The position numbers and the translations under genes were made by a program. The notes under the pieces were generated by a model. That model did no database searches. It was not told the DNA's origin and saw only the letters and a program-made list of their open reading frames with translations. Positions 58,836-64,000 of a DNA stretch of 64,000 nucleotides are shown here, one piece after another. Every line of letters begins with the position of its first letter. The first letter of the stretch is position 1. Source of the DNA: Qipengyuania qiaonensis (GTDB lineage Bacteria; Pseudomonadota; Alphaproteobacteria; Sphingomonadales; Sphingomonadaceae); NCBI RefSeq assembly GCF_019711515.1, contig NZ_JAIGNO010000006.1:62001-126000 (forward strand). Reading direction: 5' to 3'.

Positions 58836-59294
58836 TTATTTCCATCGCGCGAGATCGGCATGGTCCTGCCCGCGGGGCTCGATCCAGTGCCAGCCATCGC
58901 TGCGTCTTTCACGCTTCCAGAACCACGCGGCCGATTTGAGGTGGTCCATCAGGAAATCCGCCGCCTCGAAAGCGTTGCGTCGATGCCGTGCTGCTGCCGC
59001 GACCAGTACGATGGTGTCTCCCGGCGTCATCGTACCAACCCGGTGCCAGACCAGCGCCCCATCGAGCGAAAAGCGTTCGAAAGCCTCTTCGGTCAATTCC
59101 CGCATACCGGGTAGCGTCAACGGCTCGTAATGCGCGAGCTCGAGCGCCTTCACGTCGCCTTCGGGGCGCACCTTGCCGAGAAAGGAGACGATCCCGCCCG
59201 CTTCGCCATGCGCCGCATTGAAAGCCGCCAGCGCCTCGCCGACCGACAGCCCCTGATCGAGCAATCGCACATCGCGCGGCGTCGAGAGGGTCAT
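58836..59294 (-). CDS. moaE: Molybdopterin synthase catalytic subunit
   Basis: This encodes 152 residues: GGIVSFLGKVRPEGDVKALE, LVWHRVGTMTPGDTIVLVA and FLMDHLKSAAWFWKRE with the catalytic Lys pair, all typical of MoaE. It transfers sulfur from MoaD to make molybdopterin. The ATG at 59294 lies one base after the moaD stop. A GTG three codons earlier is the alternative. Confidence 0.94.
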   Translation of the reverse strand: MTLSTPRDVRLLDQGLSVGEALAAFNAAHGEAGGIVSFLGKVRPEGDVKALELAHYEPLTLPGMRELTEEAFERFSLDGALVWHRVGTMTPGDTIVLVAAAARHRRNAFEAADFLMDHLKSAAWFWKRERRSDGWHWIEPRGQDHADLARWK

Positions 59295-59295
59295 C

Positions 59296-59538
59296 CTAGC
59301 CACCGCTCACCGGTGGCAGCAACGCCACCTCGTCCCCATCCTGCGCGTGGAGCGCAGTCTTGTCGGCCAGCACCTTTCCGCCGCAAGCGACGTTCACGCG
59401 CGCTTCGCCAAGCTGCTCGGCAATGTCCGGGCCGACATGGTCGAGCAGCCCCGCCCAGTCGAGCGGAGCTGCGACTTCCCGTTCCGATCCTCCGGCAAGG
59501 TCGCTCAACGGGCCAAGGAAGAGGATGCGCACGCCCAT
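59296..59538 (-). CDS. moaD: Molybdopterin synthase sulfur carrier subunit
   Basis: This encodes 80 residues of the ubiquitin-like fold (VRILFLGPLSDLAGGSE) ending in VALLPPVSGG. The terminal Gly-Gly is where the thiocarboxylate forms. It is directly upstream of moaE. Confidence 0.94.
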   Translation of the reverse strand: MGVRILFLGPLSDLAGGSEREVAAPLDWAGLLDHVGPDIAEQLGEARVNVACGGKVLADKTALHAQDGDEVALLPPVSGG

Positions 59539-59541
59539 CGC

Positions 59542-59841
59542 TCAGGTCTCCAGATACTGTCCGGTAATGCCGGGGGCATGGGCGAGATAAGTGTCCGTCG
59601 CATCGACCGCATCGCCCTCGCCCGCGACCATGTTGATTCGGCGCGGCGTGTGTTTGCGCGCGAGCCCGGCCACGATCGCGCGCCGCCACTCGCGGTGGGT
59701 ATAATCGGCGGCGGGAAGCTGCAACATCACGTCCTCCCCCCTGACCAGCACGTCTTCGACATGCCCCAGCCAATGCTGGTGGAAGACGCCCGCAGCGGCA
59801 AGCGGGTCGTCGGGCAAACCGTCGACCATTATGCGCTTCAT
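59542..59841 (-). CDS. Small conserved-context protein between folB and moaD
   Basis: This encodes 99 residues starting MKRIMVDGLPDDPLAAAGVF. Its stop is three bases before moaD and its start overlaps the folB stop by four bases, so it is translated within the operon. The C-terminal third (NMVAGEGDAVDATDTYLAH; APGITGQYLET) faintly resembles the last strand and helix of short-chain dehydrogenases. That could mean a reduced Rossmann relative, but the nucleotide loop is missing. No function is assigned. Confidence 0.7.
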   Translation of the reverse strand: MKRIMVDGLPDDPLAAAGVFHQHWLGHVEDVLVRGEDVMLQLPAADYTHREWRRAIVAGLARKHTPRRINMVAGEGDAVDATDTYLAHAPGITGQYLET

Positions 59842-60212
59842 TCGCGCCGCTCGCGGTGAAGCGTGATGCCGATCTTCTCGTTCGCCTCGGCAATGGCGAG
59901 TTTGACGATCTTCACGGTGACTGCCTCGACGCGTTTATCCTGGAGGAACAGCGTTTCGCAGACATGATCGGCGACTGCTTCGATCAGCTTGAAATGCACG
60001 CCTTCGGGCAGAGCCTCCGAAGCCGCGAATTTCAGATCCATGTAGTTCTTGGAGTGGTCGAGCGAAGTGTCCGCCTCATAGCGGTGCAACGGCTTCATCC
60101 GCACCTGAATGGTAAAGCGCAGCGGCTGCGGGCGGCCGGTCTCTTCCGAATAGATGCCGGTGAGCACGTCGTGCTCGAATTCGGCCACTTCCAGGATCAG
60201 CGAATCGTTCAT
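59838..60212 (-). CDS. folB: Dihydroneopterin aldolase
   Basis: This encodes 124 residues. VAEFEHDVLTGIYSEETGR at the start, SKNYMDLKFAASEALPEG in the middle and VRI-like VTVKIVKLAIAEANEKIGI at the end match the FolB fold, which cleaves dihydroneopterin in folate synthesis. The ATG at 60212 (MNDSLILEVAEF) is chosen, ten bases after the methyltransferase stop. Confidence 0.92.
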   Translation of the reverse strand: MNDSLILEVAEFEHDVLTGIYSEETGRPQPLRFTIQVRMKPLHRYEADTSLDHSKNYMDLKFAASEALPEGVHFKLIEAVADHVCETLFLQDKRVEAVTVKIVKLAIAEANEKIGITLHRERRE

Positions 60213-60222
60213 TGCGGGCGCT

Positions 60223-61113
60223 TTAGCGCGGATTGGACCAGCGCGCGAAGATCGCGGTCGGGAGCAGGCGGCCGGAACCGTCCTCCTGGACCGAGAGATC
60301 GCCATGCTCGATCCTGCCGGGAAGTCCGTCGAAGACTTCTTGGAGCAGCCCGCCCAGCGCGAGGCTGCTCATCCGCACGGCATAGACGGTGAGGAAGAGA
60401 AAGCGACTGTCGGCATCGAGCAACTGGCGACAATCGGACACGAGGCCGGGCAGGCCCTCTTCCAGCCGCCACACCTCGCCATCCGGCCCGCGCCCGAATT
60501 TGGGCGGGTCGAGAATGATACCGTCATAGCGCCGGCCCCGCCGAACTTCGCGCGCCGTGTATTTCATCGCATCTTCGACCAGCCAGCGGATCGGGCGATC
60601 GTCGAGCCCGGCCAGCGCCGCATTCTCGCGCGCCTGTGCGACCGACTTCTTGCTCGCATCCACATGGGTGACACGCCCGAAGCGGCTGAGCGCCTGCGTG
60701 CCGACGCCGGTATAGCCGAACAGGTTCATGGTCTCGGCATCGGTGACATCGCCGAGCTGTTCGCCCATCCACTTCCACACCGGGGCCATGTCGGGGAAGA
60801 AACCGAGATGGCGGAAGGGGGTGCACTGCGCAATGAAGCGCGCCTCGTCACCCCAGCCCAGTTCCCAGCCCTCGTCGGGAACCTCCTTGGAGTATTGCCA
60901 GCGGCCCCCGCCATCCTCGTCGCTGCCGGGGACGAATTCGCCATGCGCGTCCCATTCGGGCAGCCGGGGGGACCACATAGCCTGCGGTTCAGGGCGGACG
61001 AACCGGTAGGGCCCGTATTGCTCGAATTTGCGACCATTGCCGCTGTCGAGCAGGCGATAGGCATCCCAGCCTTCACCCACCATCAGCACCGGGTCGCGAA
61101 CCAGTTCTGCCAT
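60223..61113 (-). CDS. Class I SAM-dependent rRNA methyltransferase (RlmI/RlmK-like)
   Basis: This encodes 296 residues. The SAM site is MNLFGYTGVGTQALSRFG followed by VTHVDASKKSVAQARENA, and the catalytic segment is IILDPPKFGRGPDGEVW. The layout matches Methyltrans_SAM proteins that methylate 23S rRNA. No PUA domain is seen at the N-terminus. It is coupled to thrC: the thrC stop and this start share one base (TGATG). Confidence 0.9.
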   Translation of the reverse strand: MAELVRDPVLMVGEGWDAYRLLDSGNGRKFEQYGPYRFVRPEPQAMWSPRLPEWDAHGEFVPGSDEDGGGRWQYSKEVPDEGWELGWGDEARFIAQCTPFRHLGFFPDMAPVWKWMGEQLGDVTDAETMNLFGYTGVGTQALSRFGRVTHVDASKKSVAQARENAALAGLDDRPIRWLVEDAMKYTAREVRRGRRYDGIILDPPKFGRGPDGEVWRLEEGLPGLVSDCRQLLDADSRFLFLTVYAVRMSSLALGGLLQEVFDGLPGRIEHGDLSVQEDGSGRLLPTAIFARWSNPR

Positions 61114-62504
61114 CAGGCGGCGTGTCCCAGAATGTGTCCGCGCACCGCTTCGTAGGTTCCGGGTAGCTCGATAAAGGCTTCCTCGCGCGCGAAGAGATCG
61201 CCGACCCGCGCGGGCAAGGCTGGTCGCGAACCCGTGGCGCGTTCGACTGCATCAGGGAATTTTGCCGGGTGCGCCGTTGCCAGCGTAACCACCGGAACAT
61301 CGGCGGGCAGCTGCACATTCCGTGCAGCGTGGAGGCCAATGGCGGTATGCGGATCGACGATCTCTGCGCATTCCTCGCAAGCCCAGCGCATGGCGCGCGC
61401 CATGTCGTCCTCGTCGACACGCATGCTGGTGAAGAGTGCGGCCGCCCCATCGCGCTGCGCATTGGTCAGTTGCATCGCCTTGCTAGTCTCGAAGCCACGC
61501 ATTTGTTCTGCCAAAGCCGCTCCATCGCGGCCACCGACATCGAACAGCAGGCGTTCGAAATTGGAGCTGACCTGGATATCCATGCTCGGTGCGGAAGTCG
61601 GGGTGACCGTTCCGGTCGAATAATCGCCGTTCGATAATGCTCGGTGGAGGATGTCGTTGGTGTTCGTCGCCACAATCAAGCGCTCGATCGGCAGGCCCAT
61701 GCGCGCCGCGACATGGCCCGCGAAGACATCACCGAAATTGCCGGTGGGGACGCTGAAGGCCAGTTTATGCTCAGGCCCACCCAGCTGCAGCGAGGCGGCG
61801 AAGTAGTAAACCACCTGCGCCATTAGCCGTGCCCAGTTGATCGAATTGACCGCGCCGATACGATGCTTCGCCGTGACGCTCTCGTCCGCGAATATCCGCT
61901 TCACCATCGCCTGCGCATCGTCGAACGACCCGTCGATGGCGATATTGTGGACATTGGGCGCACGAACCGTGGTCATCTGGCGGCGCTGGACATCGCTCAC
62001 CCGGCCCTTGGGGTGGAGCATGAATATCTCGACCCGGTCCAGACCCGCCACCGCGTCGATAGCCGCGCTGCCCGTGTCCCCGCTGGTCGCGCCGACGATG
62101 GTCAGGCTGCCATCCTCGCGCGCGAGGAATTCCTCGAACAGCAGACCGAGCATTTGCAGCGCCACGTCCTTGAACGCCAGCGTCGGGCCATGGAACAGCT
62201 CAAGCAGCCATTGCCGCTCGTCGAGCTGAGTCAGCGGCGTCACGGCCGCATGGGCGAAGCGGCCATAGGCTTTATCGGTCAGCTCGCGCAGCCGCTCGGG
62301 CGTCAGGCATTCGCCGACAAAGGGTTGCATGATCCGCGCGGCGAGTTCGGCATACGGCAGACCGCGCATCGCGGCGATCTCGTCCGGAGAAAGCCGCGGC
62401 CATTTTTCGGGCACGTAGAGACCGCCATCGCTGGCGAGGCCGGCCAGCGTGACGCCGGCGAAATCGAGCGCGGGCGCGCTGCCACGGGTAGAGACATATT
62501 GCAT
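61113..62504 (-). CDS. thrC: Threonine synthase
   Basis: This encodes 463 residues. MQYVSTRGSAPALDFAGVTL opens the protein, GPTLAFKDVALQMLG carries the PLP-binding Lys, VGATSGDTGSAAIDAVAG binds phosphate, and FSVPTGNFGDVFAGHVAARM follows. It converts O-phosphohomoserine to threonine. It heads the run methyltransferase - folB - moaD - moaE on the minus strand. Confidence 0.96.
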   Translation of the reverse strand: MQYVSTRGSAPALDFAGVTLAGLASDGGLYVPEKWPRLSPDEIAAMRGLPYAELAARIMQPFVGECLTPERLRELTDKAYGRFAHAAVTPLTQLDERQWLLELFHGPTLAFKDVALQMLGLLFEEFLAREDGSLTIVGATSGDTGSAAIDAVAGLDRVEIFMLHPKGRVSDVQRRQMTTVRAPNVHNIAIDGSFDDAQAMVKRIFADESVTAKHRIGAVNSINWARLMAQVVYYFAASLQLGGPEHKLAFSVPTGNFGDVFAGHVAARMGLPIERLIVATNTNDILHRALSNGDYSTGTVTPTSAPSMDIQVSSNFERLLFDVGGRDGAALAEQMRGFETSKAMQLTNAQRDGAAALFTSMRVDEDDMARAMRWACEECAEIVDPHTAIGLHAARNVQLPADVPVVTLATAHPAKFPDAVERATGSRPALPARVGDLFAREEAFIELPGTYEAVRGHILGHAA

Positions 62505-62552
62505 CGTGTCCGGCGGTTAGCGGCGCGGCGGTTCCCGGGCAAGCAAGCGGGA

Positions 62553-62855
62553 CTAGTCCGCTGCTAGCTTTTGCTTGTCATCCGCCGCTTCCAGCTCGGT
62601 CTTGAGCCGCGCAAGACCCCTGGCTGCGTGTGCCGCATGCGGACCGATCCAGCGATCGTGTATCGCCTGGATCGGCATGGCATCGAGGTGGTTGAACCGT
62701 TCGCGCCCTTTGCGCACCGGCACGACCAGCCCGGCCCTCTCGAGCACACGCAGATGCATCATCACCGTAGTGCGATCCAAATCTTCGAACGCGCCGCAGA
62801 CCTGTTTGGTCGTCAGCGGTCGCGGCCGGAGCGCATCGCAGATCGCGCGCCGCAC
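62553..62855 (-). CDS. ArsR-family regulator paired with SRPBCC gene
   Basis: This encodes at least 100 residues from a GTG at 62855. The recognition helix region is DRTTVMMHLRVLERAGLVV, followed by wing VRKGRERFNHLD. In the same frame upstream the sequence continues as TDTELDAVFKALANP, the first helix of ArsR proteins, back to a stop with no ATG, GTG or TTG on the way. An ATA at 62906-62904 is the only near-start. The true start is therefore uncertain. It is divergent from an SRPBCC gene and shares a perfect operator-like palindrome with it. Confidence 0.82.
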   Translation of the reverse strand: MRRAICDALRPRPLTTKQVCGAFEDLDRTTVMMHLRVLERAGLVVPVRKGRERFNHLDAMPIQAIHDRWIGPHAAHAARGLARLKTELEAADDKQKLAAD

Positions 62856-62899
62856 CGGATTGGCGAGTGCTTTGAAAACGGCGTCGAGTTCGGTATCGG

Positions 62900-62927
62900 T
62901 TGATATGTTATCTTTTTATAACATAAT
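62900..62927 (+). promoter_or_regulatory. Divergent promoter and perfect palindrome between ArsR and SRPBCC genes
   Basis: TATGTTAT-N6-ATAACATA (62904-62925) is a perfect 8-bp-arm dyad. In the SRPBCC direction TTGATA (62900-62905) and CATAAT (62922-62927) flank it 16 bp apart, so a bound repressor would block transcription. Confidence 0.8.
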
Positions 62928-62953
62928 TGAACGCGACTCAAGAGGAGCTGTCC

Positions 62954-63409
62954 ATGGAACTCAGGTTTCGCGTTTTCGCCCATATCTCGAAGCCGGTGCA
63001 CGAGGTGTTCGAGGCGGTGGCCGATCCGGACAAGCTGTCCTGCTATTTCACCACCGGCGGTGCCGTCGGCCGGCTTGAAGAGGGAAAAACGGTCACGTGG
63101 GATTTCCATGATTTCCCCGGCACCTTCCCGGTCCATGTGATCGAGGTCGTCCCCGACGAAAGAATCGTCCTCGAATGGCAGGCGAACGAGCCCGATGCCG
63201 ATTACAATGTCACGGTGACCATGACCTTCAAGCCGGTGGACGGAGAACCCGAACGGACGTTGGTCGAGATTGCCGAAGAGGGCTGGCGGGATACCGAGGC
63301 CGCGCTGAAGGGCAGCTATGGCAACTGCATGGGATGGAGCCAGATGCTTGCCGCTCTCAAAGCGTGGGTCGAATACGACATCAACCTGCGCGACGGGATG
63401 TACAAGTAG
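62954..63409 (+). CDS. SRPBCC-domain (AHSA1-like) protein
   Basis: This encodes 151 residues: FRVFAHISKPVHEVFEAVAD, TWDFHDFPGTFPVHVIEVVP, RIVLEWQANEP and GWSQMLAALKAWVEYDI, the helix-grip fold of the activator-of-Hsp90-like group. Such proteins bind hydrophobic ligands. AGAGGAG lies seven bases before the ATG at 62954. The ArsR gene across the palindrome is its likely repressor; ArsR-SRPBCC pairs are frequent in proteobacteria. Confidence 0.9.
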   Translation: MELRFRVFAHISKPVHEVFEAVADPDKLSCYFTTGGAVGRLEEGKTVTWDFHDFPGTFPVHVIEVVPDERIVLEWQANEPDADYNVTVTMTFKPVDGEPERTLVEIAEEGWRDTEAALKGSYGNCMGWSQMLAALKAWVEYDINLRDGMYK

Positions 63410-63410
63410 C

Positions 63411-63971
63411 TCAGCCGCTCTTCCGGCGCCGCAGCGCCAGAATGTAGATTACCAGCGCCGTCAGCGCGAAAAAGAACCACTGCCCGGCATAGGCAAGGTG
63501 ATTGTTGGGAAGGTCGCGCGGATCGGGTGACGCAAGCATTTGAAGCCCTGCTATCTCATCCACCGCGACGAGCCTGCCGCCCGGAGCTATCGTTCCTCGC
63601 ACCTCGCCCCCACTCCAATCGACAGGAGCAGGATTACGCGAAAAACCGAGGTCGACAATCGCACGGCCTCCATCTGCGAGGGTGCATGTCGCGCGCTGGG
63701 CCACGCCCTTTTCTCCGCGCAGGCTGGTTCCGGCCACGGTGGTGATGCCGTCGACTTGGACGCAGTCGATGTTGCTACGGCGATAGAGGACTTCCTCCAG
63801 CACGGCGGGATCGCGTGGATATTCTACGTTCTCCGATAGCGCCAGCGACCGTTCCGCTCGTGCTATCAGCGCTTCCTTTTCTTCCATCCGGCCGAGTTGC
63901 CAGATGCCAAGTGCGATCATGGTCGCGACTGCCGCCGCGACGAGAATAGTCGGCAGGATCGGAACGCGCAT
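63411..63971 (-). CDS. SURF1-family cytochrome oxidase assembly protein
   Basis: This encodes 186 residues. The N-terminal membrane helix ends with the SURF1 motif IALGIWQLGRMEEKEALI. The C-terminal helix follows NNHLAYAGQWFFFALTALVI. SURF1 assists heme a insertion into cytochrome c oxidase. It is slightly shorter than many relatives. Its start overlaps a TGA that ends the next minus-strand gene, so it belongs to a cox-type operon running off the window. Confidence 0.92.
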   Translation of the reverse strand: MRVPILPTILVAAAVATMIALGIWQLGRMEEKEALIARAERSLALSENVEYPRDPAVLEEVLYRRSNIDCVQVDGITTVAGTSLRGEKGVAQRATCTLADGGRAIVDLGFSRNPAPVDWSGGEVRGTIAPGGRLVAVDEIAGLQMLASPDPRDLPNNHLAYAGQWFFFALTALVIYILALRRRKSG

Positions 63972-64000
63972 CAGATATCCCTGCTTCCCGCCTCGCGAGC
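63971..64000 (-). CDS. 3' end of a minus-strand gene, probably in the cox operon
   Basis: The last nine codons before a TGA that overlaps the SURF1 start (TGATG) read AREAGSRDI. In related bacteria a DUF983 protein or cox3 often precedes SURF1, but these few residues cannot identify it. Confidence 0.4.
   Translation of the reverse strand, partial: AREAGSRDI

Overview
The window looks like a chromosomal segment of an alphaproteobacterium of the order Sphingomonadales, most likely an Erythrobacteraceae-type marine bacterium. The evidence is high GC, strong GC bias at third codon positions, a class I lysyl-tRNA synthetase, a threonine synthase / FolB / MoaD-MoaE run close to SURF1, an RcnB-like envelope protein, a gene-transfer-agent type holin, and plant-type glutamate-cysteine ligase. 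The lineage is inferred from gene content; no 16S rRNA gene is present. Most of the window is ordinary core genome in short operons, with a few accessory patches.

Layout. Positions 1-7643 hold an export locus: the C-terminal end of a DUF11 protein, a 1698-residue outer-membrane protein (DUF11, SdrD-B-like and Big_1-like domains plus a C-terminal barrel), and a P-domain/DUF11 secreted protein. Positions 7817-10622 hold an orphan GTA-type holin, aroQ, accB and accC. Positions 10692-18947 hold a small exported protein, a GFA enzyme with an Lrp-type regulator, a divergent HisKA sensor, a polysaccharide deacetylase, tRNA-Ile2(CAT) and tRNA-Pro(TGG), a MATE pump and ettA. Positions 18985-19602 are a repeat-rich patch in which a single-domain GIY-YIG nuclease lies between 48-bp inverted repeats (45/48 identical). 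Positions 19959-25160 hold an FKBP isomerase, an FMN-binding protein, an RcnB-like Arg-rich protein, cytochrome b561, a 2OG-Fe(II) oxygenase and lysK.

Positions 25296-28666 are a more AT-rich accessory patch cut into modules by copies of a dispersed two-part repeat. One module is SDR plus AraC regulator. The other is a ParD-like protein translationally linked to a complete type I methionine aminopeptidase, with a candidate autoregulatory operator. After this come trkH-trkA, a DinG/XPD-like helicase, sixA, an AT-rich HExxH lipoprotein, soxR with a divergent VOC protein and a sox-box promoter, trmL-ubiA, rsmE, gshA, an ICMT-like membrane protein, bamB with a YfgM-like partner, a glycosyltransferase with an alpha/beta hydrolase, selO, an AstD-like dehydrogenase, small envelope proteins, rarD, pyrC, ygfZ, a TetR/PF10118 pair with a perfect operator, rpmA-rplU, and an apparent operon thrC - rRNA methyltransferase - folB - small protein - moaD - moaE. 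The right edge holds an ArsR/SRPBCC divergent pair with a perfect operator and a SURF1 gene continuing an operon off the window.

The best leads for something undescribed are the ParD-like/methionine aminopeptidase pair, the GIY-YIG unit framed by inverted repeats, and the DUF11 export locus whose two secreted proteins share a C-terminal module. No CRISPR array, prophage core, transposase or complete canonical defence system was seen.
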